In this document: piece after piece, positions 13,801 to 24,969 of the stretch
Position numbering within the stretch: position 1 is the stretch's first letter
Layout: each line of letters begins with the position of its first letter
NCBI GenBank assembly: GCA_016800925.1
Contig: JABCPU010000281.1
Coordinates: 1 to 64,000, forward strand
DNA length: 64,000 nucleotides
Direction of reading: 5' to 3'
DNA from: Suillus spraguei
Taxonomy: Eukaryota > Basidiomycota > Agaricomycetes > Boletales > Suillaceae
Translations under genes and position numbers: made by a program
The notes under the pieces: generated by a model
Seen by the model: the letters and a program-made list of their open reading frames with translations, nothing else
Databases searched by the model: none
Told to the model about the DNA's origin: nothing

Positions 13801-14334
13801 CGAGTACGCATCCATTGTATTTACTCTGGACGGTCTTCGACACCCGCTTCTACGCGGTGTGCTGGCCGAGCCGTCTACTGGATCATCTACATTCGAGATA
13901 TCGCTAGAAGAATATTCGACGGTCCGGCAGACGCTGATAGAATGTAAGAATTCATTCATCAGGGTCAAATACTCTGCTCATTATTAACCAGCGGTATTTG
14001 CCAATCTTGCTGAGCGTTTGCAAACCAACACAGATCCTGTCAACCACAAGTACCTTGGCTTTTTGGTTTCCATGCTCTCAGCTATGAGAGACAACTATGA
14101 AGTCCGTACAATTGCCCTGATGTCTGAACATGGAGCTAATGACTTGCACACCAGAGCATATTATCTGAGGAGGAACGAGTAACCTATACCGAGTTTTGTC
14201 GAAAGGTTTTTCGCTCGCTAGTGGGCAAGAAGGTACTGTCATCTCAGCCACGGTTGTCAGAATTCATTCAATGGGGGAAAACGACAATGGCGAGAGCAGG
14301 TGATGACGATGGTGATGAGCCTATGGAGAGCTAA
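7805..14334 (+). CDS. Mus7/MMS22-family DNA repair protein, apparently frameshifted
   Basis: Mus7/MMS22 proteins are large nuclear scaffolds acting with a cullin-type ubiquitin ligase at stalled replication forks. The long disordered acidic N-terminus holds a conserved block with YSLRRREARQLQPYAFDK (about 8880-8940), then RFRLLQRMMPAVMIKKQL (9968-10020). A helical C-terminal half starts near GTYIGRGFLHQLI (11260) and runs to a DDDGDEPMES tail. Introns I can place are 7991-8043, 9483-9542, 12962-13016, 13304-13351 (probable), 13508-13558, 13685-13732, 13944-13991 and 14102-14154. The reading frame also changes without a usable intron near 8575-8590, 9600-9690 and 11780-11800. These are single-base sequence errors or real lesions. 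The family call rests on architecture and motifs I recall. It converges on MAK16, leaving 116 bp between the stop codons. Confidence 0.7.
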
Positions 14335-14450
14335 TTCATGTCTTTCATCAATAATAAAGATTTCTCACAAATCTTGAATGTGGTTGCTCGTACCGCAGTG
14401 GGATCTATACATATGTAAAACAGCTGAGGGCCCAACAGGTCCCCTATACG

Positions 14451-15715
14451 CTACCAATCGGCCAATGCGGACCTTGTGAGTGGTACGCTCTCCATCTCCC
14501 GCTCGATTTCCACTTCCACCCTCGGGCCTCCTGTATAGAGTAATGATAAGTCATTGGATATCGGATTGAAAAACAACGAACTTCTCCCTGGCTTGTCCAA
14601 TTTCTTTCTTGGGGGTGCTTTCGCTGTTGGCTTGGTTTTCCGTTTTCCAAGGACGGTTTTAGACGGCGGTTGATCTTCTGGTGAGCTGTCGTCGTCTGAC
14701 TCGCCATCCTCACTCTCCTCTGCGCCCAGTCCTCCGTCTACTACATCTTCCAGATCGCTTAGTTCATCATCCAAATCACCATCTTCATCTCCACTGAAAT
14801 CACTAACAAACTCGCCTCCTTCGGCGTCCCACTCCTCTTCCATCTCCTCTTCTTCTTCCTCTCCATCCGTCTCATCATCTTCCATATTCAACTCAGCACC
14901 GACATTCAATTCCTTCTCCTTTCCACTCTTTTCCCGGTCAAGAATTGTTTGCCAGACACTTTCGTTGACATTAAGTGGCGCATCACCGTACGCTTTTGAT
15001 TTGAGCCGCTCGATCAGCTCTTTTTCGATAGATTTTTCAAGGTGGGCAGCAGAGAGAGCCTTGCGTTCCCGTGTCGCTTCACGTCTATCCAACTTCTTTT
15101 TCACGCCCACAAGCTTTGGCCTGAAAATAAAGTGTAAATGAGTAGTCAAAGGTTACACAAGTCGAAACGCACTCCTGCCGTAGTTTTATTCGACGCATTT
15201 TGATAAGATACTGGGTTATCTTCGTGATACGCTGTTTGCATTTGTGAATAGTGAAATTTGGCCAATACTTGAGCTCTTTATCGATCTGGGCATTGAATGT
15301 CAACGAAAAGTAGCTTGAGCCCAAAGTCATTCACCTGCTCTAGTGCCTTGGAATAATCTTTTGACAACTCGATCTTCTCCCACATATTAGCAGGCGTATG
15401 TGCTCGCTCGATCGTTTTCATATACAGATACAGCACGCCTGGGTGGACATCAATCGTAACATATGACATGGGATTGGGTACACTTGCCTTCATTCTCCCT
15501 CACCGTCGCATACCGTGAGTTCGCAAGAGGACATGACTGCCGTGTACAAAGACCCGTGACGTTGTACTCATTCCGGCAGAAATTCTGAGTGACGGTCCTG
15601 CAGCGTGTATGTTGTGTGAGGTTATGCGGGGTTCAACATGGCGGTGAACGTACTTGACTTTATACGAGCAGAATTCGTGGCCGATTACGGACCATATCAC
15701 GTCGTCGCTCTGCAT
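14451..15715 (-). CDS. MAK16: MAK16, 60S ribosome biogenesis factor
   Basis: MAK16 is a nucleolar protein needed for early 60S pre-ribosome assembly. The exons join into a continuous protein: exon 1 15715-15654 ([20 protein letters not shown]), exon 2 15597-15488 ([20 protein letters not shown], the cysteine-rich N-terminal motif), exon 3 15438-15335 ([13 protein letters not shown]), exon 4 15285-15173 ([14 protein letters not shown]) and exon 5 15120-14451 ([20 protein letters not shown]). The C-terminus is acidic, then Lys-rich, as usual in the family. All exons are in frame and no lesion is seen. The second intron (15487-15439) starts with GC, not GT. The start matches the family N-terminus. 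Its head faces the ZPR1 stop. Confidence 0.95.
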
Positions 15716-15875
15716 TTTTGGATACGTTCAGCGTCTGAAACGTAGTCAGATGCAGAGGACGTTCGTTTACGAGGCAGGACCTTCGACAGATTCAAAGGTG
15801 GATGATCGAAAATTATCAATGTTCACGTGATCACTGCCGAAACGCGTTTAAATTCAAATTGGTAACCTCGATTCG

Positions 15876-16052
15876 ATGGCATCACCTCCACGCCCATCAG
15901 AAGCTCTTACTGTCGTTGCAGAAAAAATAGGAAAGGATACAAAATGTCTGTGTGACCGCCTTGCGCAAACTATAGACAATTATTACGTTCATACTACTAC
16001 TATGATGACCGACCAAGCGATAACCGACTATTTGCATCTTTCCTTGCGGTAA
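15876..16052 (+). CDS. Possible 58-residue small protein between MAK16 and ZPR1
   Basis: An ATG at 15876 opens a 58-codon frame that stops at 16050-16052, four bases before the ZPR1 stop codon on the other strand. The product begins MASPPRPSEALTVVAEKIGK and reads as one or two helices with two Cys. No family is recognised. It is transcribed away from MAK16, so the 15716-15875 gap would be a shared divergent promoter. Composition looks protein-like, but a 58-codon ORF can arise by chance, and more exons could exist. Confidence 0.3.
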   Translation: MASPPRPSEALTVVAEKIGKDTKCLCDRLAQTIDNYYVHTTTMMTDQAITDYLHLSLR

Positions 16053-16055
16053 CCT

Positions 16056-17740
16056 CTAACTTTCAGTACCACCATCCTTCGCATCACCACCGTACGATTC
16101 CACATTCATGTCGTTCAGTCCAAGGTCTTCATTCTGTCGCCACGTTCGTTCATATGTGACGATCTCCATGTTCGGATCTGGATCGGGTGCATATAAATTC
16201 TGTACGTGTGAGTTCGCCAGAGGGTCATCTAAAATCAAGGTGAATGGTATCTCCGCATTCTTGACCTGATTGCAAAGATCAGGATGATAGTCGCGAGATG
16301 ATAAAAAAGAAAAAACACACCTGCTTAAGCTTTCTCAAGAACTCCTGGAACTCGGCTCTGTCGTCGATATCTGTGACACCAGAATCCCCAGCGTTGAATA
16401 CTTTCTCACTGAGTTCTTCGTATACCTGATCTAAGATGCCTTCTAAAGTAGTGAAACGTCCCCCTAGTGTACCGGGTTGAAGAACGAGGTCTATCTCGGG
16501 TATGCTGAGACCACTCGTGTCGCTCTACAGGACACCACTGAGTCAAAGGATCTAAAAAAGGAAGTACGCACTCACTTTAAGTATGTCGCGACTAAGGTCA
16601 TCTCTATCTTGAACCTTCAACGTGATCTTCTTGCCCTGTTCAGAAATTGCAGCCCCTGACTTGATCTCGTTATCCCGATATCCGCAGTTTTCGCAGTTAG
16701 TTGACATTATAAGAGTGTCCTGATGTATTTGTCAGGGATGTGGATTCAGTCGGTCTTCGATACAGACCTTGAAATAGGGGATAGAAACTTTTTTCATGCG
16801 TGTGATAAGTGGTCGTCCGCAACGTGAGCATATTCCAGGGAACTCAAATACTTCGTCATTCAGGCCCTCTGATTCTCGTTCCGCTGCATTTTCTTCCGCT
16901 TCTTCTGTAGGAGATGCTAATCCAAGTTGCTGGTTCTGCTGAAACGACCGCTCATATGTGCGCATGTTCCACTTCAGATCGGCCATGCTGCCCACAAACT
17001 CGAGGAACGAATTCCCAGAAGGATCGTCTAAAGTGATGGTTATCGCACGTGTGACTGGGTCCTCGTTGAAAGGTTCTCTCTTCTCATGCTTGTCCTTGCT
17101 TTCATCTTCGTCATCATGATCGGCAATGATCTCCTTGAGACCATCGATGATTTCCTGGATTTTGATGTAGGCATTCTCATCCTGAATGCGTCTGAGCGGC
17201 TGCTGTACGCTGAGATCTGCAACGATGTCCCGAAGAAGACCCTCTACAGTTGTAAGCTGTCCACGAGAGGGCGGAAGAACTAGCTCAAACTCGGGGATGT
17301 TGATACTACATGCTTCGGAGCGGATGAGCTGACGGTCAAGGTCACCGCGGTTAAGAACTTTAACTGTGTATATAGTGCCTTCAGCTATCCCGGAGATACA
17401 AAGTTAGGGAGTAGAAGTAAGGAGATAAAACAAGTTGCACACATCTGATCTTTCCCGCTGACTGGATCTCATTGTTCGAGTAGCCGCAATGTTCGCAGCG
17501 AAAACTCATTACAATGACTTCCCGGAAGAAAGGGATTGATGTGAGCATCATGCGTGTTACTCCCTGACGGATTTGAATATTCCACCGGTGATTAGAATGT
17601 TGGATACCCACCTGCTCCTCACATTGCATGCAAAGAGAGTCGATCACTTCGAGTGGTCTAGTGGAGACATCTTTATCTCCGGCCTGTGTTTTATCAACAA
17701 CGTCTGCGATCGGAGGGAAGTGTTCGTCGCCTTGAGCCAT
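16056..17740 (-). CDS. ZPR1: ZPR1 zinc-finger protein
   Basis: ZPR1 binds eEF1A and helps its folding; it moves between cytoplasm and nucleus. Both ZPR1 modules are present. The first zinc finger is split by an intron: SLCMQCEEQ, then [17 protein letters not shown]. It is followed by a beta domain with [19 protein letters not shown] and [12 protein letters not shown]. The second finger is [20 protein letters not shown] then [14 protein letters not shown], followed by [12 protein letters not shown] and LDDPLANS. Each finger keeps its CxxC...CxxC pairs. At least four short introns are needed, near 17590-17640, 17390-17450, 16680-16745 and 16250-16325. No lesion is visible. The ATG at 17738-17740 gives the expected N-terminus. 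Upstream it faces the DBP7 pseudogene. Confidence 0.95.
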
Positions 17741-17844
17741 GATTAGTACTAAAAAGTTGGTAGTTATGTGGTCTCCCCTAAACAGATCTCTTCGCTCTAC
17801 TTACAATTATGTAATACGGAATTCAAGATCCGCCAACATCAACA

Positions 17845-19936
17845 TCGCGCACAGAGGATACTTATGCAGGATCCACAAAACTAGCATCAAAAAAATCTGG
17901 TCGCTGGACGGACAGGTGAGCATAATCCTGATTTCATGTGTACAGCTGTTTATAATAGTCCAGATTGAAAGCTAAACGAGTCCAGAAACGAAGGTCTGAC
18001 CATCATCCTGGCAGCGATGATGATGACAACTCTCGTCCTGCAAAGCGGATTCGGCCTGACAAACCCTTACCTGCTACCAAAGTAGCTTCTACAGCGGACT
18101 GTTCCAGCCAAACCTCCCACTCAGATTATCTCCTCTCACACAATCCTAAAGTTGAAGCACCTATACGCTCCGCTGTCCAAATGCACTCTCCAAACAAAGC
18201 AACGCACCATTAACTGGTTCAGCCGCGTTCGCAGACCTGAATTTTCATCCTCTCATCGTTTCTCACCTACAGTCTAATATGAGTATCACGAAATCAACGT
18301 CCATCCAACATGCTTCCCTTCCTATATTCACAAACCTCTCTTGTGAGGACATGAATTCCCATGACCCTAGTTCGACTACTAGATTATCTGCAAAACACAT
18401 CTTCTTTCAACGTTGGAAAATGCAGATGGTTGGTTCTCGACGAGGCGGACCGCTTGATGGAGCTCGGTTTTTTAAAGGGATCACACAGGGTCTGGATGGG
18501 AGGAGGAAGAAGTCCGCGTTTCAAGTTGTTCAGGACGGTAAGACCATCGGGGTCGGGGGTTGGGATTGCAACCAACAGAGACAGACGATCTTTTGTTCAG
18601 CTACCATTCGTGAAGATATACAGAAGTTAGCAGGCACCACTCTCATGCGGCCGCTGGTAATAAAGGGCCTCGACAAAGAGAGGACGGAGGATTCGGCTGC
18701 ATCGAAATACGACAATGAGCGAGCTACCACTACGAGAAGTTCACTCCCTCATAATAGAAACTCTCTCATTGTTTCTCTCAAGATGCATCTTGTCGCACTT
18801 CTCTGCTCACTGCTTTTCCAGGCGCAAGGGTCGAAATTATCGTATTCCTCAGATGCGTAGACTCCATTGATTTTCACTGGCGCCTGCTGGGCGATTCATC
18901 GATGACGGTGAAAAGATTGAATGTTCTGAATCTAACGAAAACAAAAGTGACGACAAGGATGATAAGACCGACGAATCCACTGAAGAGGAGAATAAAATCA
19001 CTGCACAATCTTCGCTCCTTCCAGGCGCCTCGATCTTCCGTCCTCATGGTTCCCTTCCCACTCCCTTCCGTCTTGCCACTCTATGCGGTTTCTCTGCTAT
19101 TCCTTCTTCAAAGTCTAAGAACCTGCTCCCGCATCCTCTATTCTTCTTTGCGCGTCCGTGGCATCCCGTGGTCTCGACATACCCCTTGTTCGCGCAGTCA
19201 TATAGCACGACCTACCCACCGAAGGCAGCACGACTGAGTATGTTCACAGAGTGGGACGGACAGTACGTGCAGGCGAGGGTGGTGAACCTTGGAGCATCGT
19301 TGCCCCCAGCGAATCCGAATGGGTGAAATCAGTAGAAGGGAAGATGAGGGGCGACGTGACGGGAGAAATGTCAAAGTCAACATCACTCTTGAAGGCGCAA
19401 GCATCGAGAGCGTGTTGGCGAAGGGCTTTGGTGGTAAAAGCTCCGAGTACGAGGCGTGTGCGACGGAAGTGAAACTTTCTTTTGAGCGGTGAGTTTTGCG
19501 ACGCAAAGAGGTAACTTTGATTTGGAGAGAAGTCGAGCGTCGATACGTTTTCACAGAACGCCGAAATTGCTTGGAGAGCATTCAATTCGCACATGAGGGC
19601 ATATGCGACCCATCTTTTGAACGAGAAGCATATCTTCCATGTCCAACACCTTCACATCGGCCATCTCGCTTCGCCTTGCGTGAAGCGCCGAAGATGATTA
19701 CTGACGGAAAGAATTAAACAAGCAGTGCATCCAAAGGTCGTGGCTCGCGTCCCGCTAAACCAACAAAGCAACACGATGTCGGTGACGCAGAGCGACTAAT
19801 GCAAAATATTGTGCGTGCACAGGGCCGGCTGTCGAAGGGCGGGAAGATGATTAGCATTGGGACCGACGAGTTCCAGATTGCATCAGGCGTTGCCTTGTTC
19901 ACGGCTGTCAGACGGCAAGGCTTTGAGATTCTTTGA
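17845..19936 (+). pseudogene. DBP7 (DDX31-like) DEAD-box helicase pseudogene
   Basis: DBP7 is a nucleolar RNA helicase for 60S assembly. Recognisable parts, in order: a basic N-terminus with KSGRWTDR joined across an intron (about 17922-17971) to LKAKRVQKRRSDHHPGSDDD; the Q-motif region HLQSNMSITKSTSIQHASLP (18270); [20 protein letters not shown] with DEAD box [12 protein letters not shown] (18370-18470); motif [17 protein letters not shown] (18594); motifs V-VI ASRGLDIPL and EYVHRVGRTVRAGEG (19160-19270); and the C-terminal WSIVAPSESEWVKSVEGKM to FQIASGVALF. Between the Q motif and the DEAD box the sequence jumps, so motif I (the ATP-binding P-loop), Ia and Ib are absent. Frames change at least four times, and the N-terminal start is lost. 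It cannot encode an active helicase. DBP7 is important in yeast, so an intact copy is expected elsewhere. Confidence 0.85.
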
Positions 19937-20356
19937 TTCTATATTATTTATTTGGTCTGGCGACGTGGTCACGACATGTTACTAGACATGAATTACCGTA
20001 CATAAGTTAGGCAAATAGTATCCGTAGATATGTTGAAGAGAGAATCTGGAATATGCTGTGTAAAACTACGACAGTGCCGTAGATTAACACAGAAAGTAAA
20101 TGTGAAAATGCTATACACAATTATCATACTAAGTGCAGCCACGCTCTCGTGAACAGGCTTATCAGGTAGTGTGAACAGGATTTTAGAACGTGTTACTACT
20201 CAAGAAGCCCGAGAACTCTCAACAGAAGTCTGTATTCAACTGAAAAATGGTCGTATGTGCTTAGTGGCAACATTATGTTAACAAGAGGTGGACTATATAT
20301 AAACACTTACAGCATACTGTGCTCTTACTAATATTGCGTCGTAAACGATACTCGAT
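19937..20356. other. Intergenic interval, no feature seen
   Basis: This AT-rich stretch lies between two convergent pseudogenes (DBP7-like on plus, NLR on minus). No ORF, repeat or RNA gene is evident. It should contain the 3' untranslated regions of both genes. Confidence 0.4.
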
Positions 20357-23300
20357 TCATCTCCGACGTTTTGATGGGTTAGGGGTGTCCGATTCGAGCT
20401 GGCTATCGCTGTCGACTTGAAATCTATCCGATATGCGCTTGCGGGATGTGCCAACAAGTAACGCAGCAGTGTTGGGCTTCGGAGAAGGGAAGGGTGGTAA
20501 GGGTGGTGCAAGAGAAGAAGTAGAGGGAGGAGTTCGGGTTGATGGGCCAGAAGTAGTAACAGGCCTTGCTTGTGAGACAACGACAAGGTCTTCTGTGAGA
20601 AGCATAGTTGCTGAAGTTGACGGTCCTCTTATCGATATTTCCGAGTCAGAGGCAGATACGAGTGCCGAAGCTTCCGTTCCTGAGTAGTGGAGATCAGGAT
20701 TGATGGCTAACGACCCTTTATCAGGCTGCGCGTTGACAGGTTCAAACTGAGCATGATGAGAATTACAAGGGGTGACGTAAAATCAAGAAAAAAACAAACC
20801 TGGAACAAGACAATATCAGCGTGTTAGGCAGATGGATCAAGAATTATTAAAAAGAGGCACACCTGTGCAAGTTTCTGCCCCTCCGATAAAATATCAAAGC
20901 AAGACTGCAGACCCTTCAAACACCACTGCATTTCCAGCCAGGAGATAATATGATCATTCCAAAAAGCCCGGAGTATGTGGTTGAGTGTATCATCCCATGG
21001 CTTCGGGGCACGCGACAGATGTACGGCCCAGTTGTGACAGGCGTACTTGAGAGCGTCGGAAGCTGTTCGACTGCGTTCCAGTGCCTCGTTGGCGAAACTC
21101 TCAAAGGCATTCGTAACATGAATTATCTCCCTGTCCGGTAGAAGAAAATTTGCTGGTAATGCAGAGGTGGAATGATGCCGGTGTCTTAACGCCAGGAAAA
21201 CCGGAAGCATCAAGAAGTCTGGTAAGGTCTTGAGATACTGAATTACTTGAAAAGCTGGCAAATCGCTAGTAATGATATACTCGTTGATTGCTTTCGATGT
21301 CCTCGAGAATTCTTCCATTGTCACCCAGACGTAGGCTGCAGGAGTGGACTGCCACGCTTGACCATGGGGTGTCTGCAGCTAGTCTCGTCCTCCCTGGATC
21401 TGCAGCCAATCTCGCCCTCCTTGGGTCTGCAGCCAGTCTCGTCCTCCCTGGGTCTGCAGCCAGTCTCGTCCTCTCTCGGTCTGCAGCCACATTCGCCCTT
21501 TCCAACCCTGCGGCCAGTCTGGTTCATTCGATCTATCGGAGAGCCGCAGCCAGAATTGTCCTTCCTCGGTCTGCAGCCAGTCTCGTCCTCGCTGGGTCTG
21601 CAGCCAGTGTTGTCCTCGCTGGGTCCGCAACCGGTGTCGTCCTTCATCGTACTCCAGCATGCCTTCCATCACCTGGGTCTGCAGCCAGTCTGGTCCATCC
21701 CAGGCCTGCAGCCAGTGATCTCCTCGCCCGGCCTGCAGCCAGTCTCGTCCTCCCTGGGTCTGCAGCCAGTCTTGTCCCCCCTTGGTCTGCAGCCACATTT
21801 GTCCTCCGTCGGTCTGCAGCCAGTCTTGTCCTCTGTCATTCTCCAGCTAGTCTTGTCCTCCCTCGGTCTCCAGCCATATTTGTCCTCTGTCGGCCTGCAG
21901 CCAGTCCAGCCCTCCGTCGGTCTGCAGCCAGTCTCGTCCTCCGTCGGTCTGCAGCCAGTCTCGTCCTCCGTCGGTCTGCAGCCAGTCTTGTCCTCCCTCA
22001 GTCTGCAGCCAGTCTCGTCCTCCCAGGGTCTCCAGCCACTCTGGTCCTCCCTGGATCTGCAGCCAGTCTCGTCCTCCCACTGTTTCCAGCCACTCTCGTC
22101 CTCCTTTAGTCTGCAGCCAGTCTTATCCCCCCTGCGTCTCCAGCCACTCCCGACCTCCCTGCGTCTCCAGCCAATTTCGTCCTCCCCGCATCTTCAGCCA
22201 CTCTCGTCCTCTCTGGATCTGCAGCCAGGCATGTCCATCCGCAGTCCCCAGCCAAGATTCTAAATCTGAAGTACAATCTCCTCGAAGCAACAGCATATAT
22301 ATGATGGCTGATAGTGGCCGCCGTGACTGAACAAGGAACATCAATGACTCGGAGTCTTCCAATATATCGGAGTCCGAAGGTTGCATAGCTTTGCTTCGCT
22401 TTTCCAGTTCTGAGATTGCGTCCAACAGAGCCGTGCTTGCTGGAATCGCCATTATCAAGCGGAGAGATGAACGTGCGAGTAGGGAGTGAGGTGATGCGAT
22501 ATCGCGTACTTGAGGAAGGCCGCAGTTTGAGGGCTTGGAAACATAGTCACGAATGGACGAGTGATAGATATTCGCAGGGTGAGTGCTGTCTGCAGGGATA
22601 TCCATGACAGACCGTAGCTGTATTAGTGTTGTCTGTACATCCCTTCCCAAACCAGGGCCAAGAAGTGTAGAGATTTGCGAGATGGGAAGAGGGTCTGTGA
22701 GAGCAGCAACGAGGGACAAGTGTAGGTATGCCCGCTTGGGATCGGCACACGTGGAAAGGATACAATCATATAACTTGTACACCTCCGTTCCTGGTAATAG
22801 CCCGTTCGTTAGCTTGAGCATCAGCTGTAGCCGATCACGAGGATCACTGTCTTCATCGTCGATGATAAACTTCATCATTGTAGACGCCACGATGAAACGT
22901 CTGCCCGCTCGGATCGCCAGCTTCGTAAGGTCAACTTCCGATAGCTGAGGAAAATCAGGATGGCGACATCCCAGCTCTCCGAAGGAATGCCGCAAGAAAG
23001 TACAGATGTCATTGTCAACGTCTGCGCCATCCAACGAAATAATGCCACCCTCCCCAGATGTTCTCACAGGGATCTCGCGCACTAACAAACGCACCTCTTC
23101 GTTCTGAAAAGCTTTGCTGATATGGGATTCCGAGCGACTCGTGAGTAGAATGTGGGTCACGGGAAGATCAGGGTCACGAAGAGCCTGTGCAAGGGAAAGG
23201 ATGAGATCTTTAAGTTCGGGTTCCGATGTGCATTCATCAAGGGCATCGATGACAAACGATAAAGGTGGACACCCGCACAATCTTGATTGTAGTTGCTGGA

Positions 23301-23835
23301 GAGGTCGAAGAAAGAAAGCCTCCATCTGGTCGCTGAGAGGCCCATCTGGATCTAGTAGAGCGGGTTTGTCGCGGATAATTCTGCTCACATCCTTCCGGAT
23401 GCTTGGAAAATTGGTAGCAAGCTGGTAGACAAGCGTCGCAAAGAAATATCCAACTGTGCAGCGTTTGGTGTGCTTGCGCGAGAAAAGAACGTCCCTGCTA
23501 GCCGCTTTTCGACGTTCATGTCTTTGGTCACTTTTAAATCTTTCATCTTGTCAGCCACTGTAAATGCGACGGCAGACTTTCCGACGCCAGCCGTGCCATG
23601 CAGCCAAATGAGTTGATTCTTCTCTGTGTTGTTCAAAAATCCATGGATGTATTCCAGGAGATCTACCCGAGTCCCTTCCAAACATTTCGGGTGGGGCTGA
23701 CGTTCACGAGAGTTATATTGAGCACCACTAACAGCAACTTCGGACAGTTTCGCCCAAATTCCTTCAATAACTATCAAAGAAGTCAGAGAGCATGTGAGAT
23801 AGGAGATGGAAGTACTGACCTTGATCGTCACTCAT
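20357..23835 (-). pseudogene. NACHT-type NLR (STAND NTPase) pseudogene with WLQT tandem repeats
   Basis: NLRs are signalling NTPases linked to non-self recognition in fungi. An ATG at 23833-23835 starts MSDDQ, spliced over 23819-23771 to VIEGIWAKLSEVAVSGAQYN. The NACHT P-loop is HGTAGVGKSAVAFTVADKM (about 23600), with Walker B LSFVIDALDEC near 23250 and a helical module after it. The C-terminal half is about 33 copies of a 9-residue unit, consensus DWLQTQGGR (22250-21370), then WVTMEEFSRTSKAINEYI, a helical domain, introns around 20862-20750, and a Pro/Ser-rich basic tail ending at 20357. Lesions: a one-base deletion in a T run near 23480 (FFSR to KHTKRC change of frame) and three in-frame stops at 22123, 21847 and 21379, all in the repeat array. 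Otherwise the frame is continuous from 23388 to 20824. Confidence 0.85.
21370..22250 (-). repeat. 27-bp tandem repeat encoding 9-residue WLQT units
   Basis: On the plus strand the unit reads roughly CTGCAGCCAGTCTCGTCCTC plus about seven bases. On the minus strand it encodes [D/E]WLQT[Q/D/E]GGR. I count about 33 units; two or three near 21530-21660 are diverged and one carries three extra residues. Neighbouring units are often nearly identical, for example three consecutive DWLQTDGG units near 21930-21990, so the array has expanded or been homogenised recently. The 27-bp period keeps several other frames open, which creates long shadow ORFs on the plus strand. Confidence 0.95.
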
Positions 23836-24955
23836 TGACGAAGGTTGTGAGATCAGTGAGATGCAATGAAGCAACTGAAAGCACTAGCTGGGGAAGGATA
23901 TGAGGTTGCTGTGCGGTCGCACTGGACCGTTAATGCCGCATACAGCCAGACAGAACCAAGCTGTGAATTAGAAAGATGTGCGATCGCATAATTATGTAAG
24001 GGCAGAATCTACTCGATAACAATTGATGAAGTACGTTTCATTCACTTGTCTAGATGAGTGATAAAACTAGTCCCCCAAATGATATACCTAGTCATGATCG
24101 CAAGGATAAAGCCTGCAATTGGTGTCCTGCTCGGATGGATACTAGAAGGTCGACGAACTCTGCGCGCCAGAAATTTTGCGAAAGATCACTTTGATGCAGA
24201 CAGCCTTTGGATGACGATGGCAGCCTGAGTGTTGCTTCCTGTTCCACGAACACTTGGATTTGAAATTTGAGTCACTAACGTCAATGACGCGGACATTGTA
24301 GCGCGCAGTCAATGAGGGGGAGTCCTTGTACATGACAAAAAATATCAGAAAAGTTTTGTGGGCTTCCAAATTTTAATCCCTGCATTCTTGTATCTGATAC
24401 GGGTCTGACAAAACTTCTCAGATGATAGCTCCCCAGGTGCACATCTTTAATTCGAGGCAACTGCGAAAGAAGCTGCATCAGTCCCTTTCCTTGACCTCTC
24501 AAGTATTGTGGCTAGCCAAGGTGCAGAGAGAGATAGTCGACAAATGTTCGTCTAGGCGCCAGCCTGCAGACGCGTGTGATAATCATGAGTTGGAGCATCA
24601 CCACCGTGTAGTGTTCCCGTCACGATTGCTGCAAAAGATAGTCACGAGAATCTTGGGTAGAAGGAAAAATAGAGTAGAACCTCAAGGACGCAAGTGATAT
24701 ACCGCTGGTGTTCCCACGCCCGGACCGCCAAGCTTTCGGAAAGCACTCTCTTCATGATAGACCTTCCAGCACGTATTAAGCTCCAACTTGAAGTCTGAGT
24801 CTGGTTCTGTCACGAGAGCGGTATGGAGCTTGTTTGGCAATGCCCTGCAGTCCACACAGGGCCAAACAATTGTTTGACGGGGTCCCTTTGGAGTGCTACC
24901 GATGTCCCTTGGAGCCACACCCATACGTCAAATCGTGCAAAGGCACGGGAAACCA
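23836..24955. other. NLR upstream region and unrecognised minus-strand ORFs
   Basis: The first 300 bp should hold the NLR promoter. Further on, minus-strand ORFs (24142-24369, 24281-24502, 24682-24924) have protein-like stretches such as SQLPRIKDVHLGSYHLRSFV, which resembles a leucine-rich helix, but they are broken by stops and carry no diagnostic motif. A decayed F-box/LRR-type gene is possible; I cannot support it further. Confidence 0.25.
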
Positions 24956-24969
24956 TAGAACGAAAAGAC

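Noticed and set aside
21247..22263. Plus-strand ORFs of 338 and 273 codons (repeats such as GLQPVSSSL and SAASLVLPG)
   Set aside because: They are frame shadows of the 27-bp NLR repeat. The minus-strand frame continues into a NACHT domain on one side and a conserved C-terminal domain on the other, while the plus frames contain only repeat.
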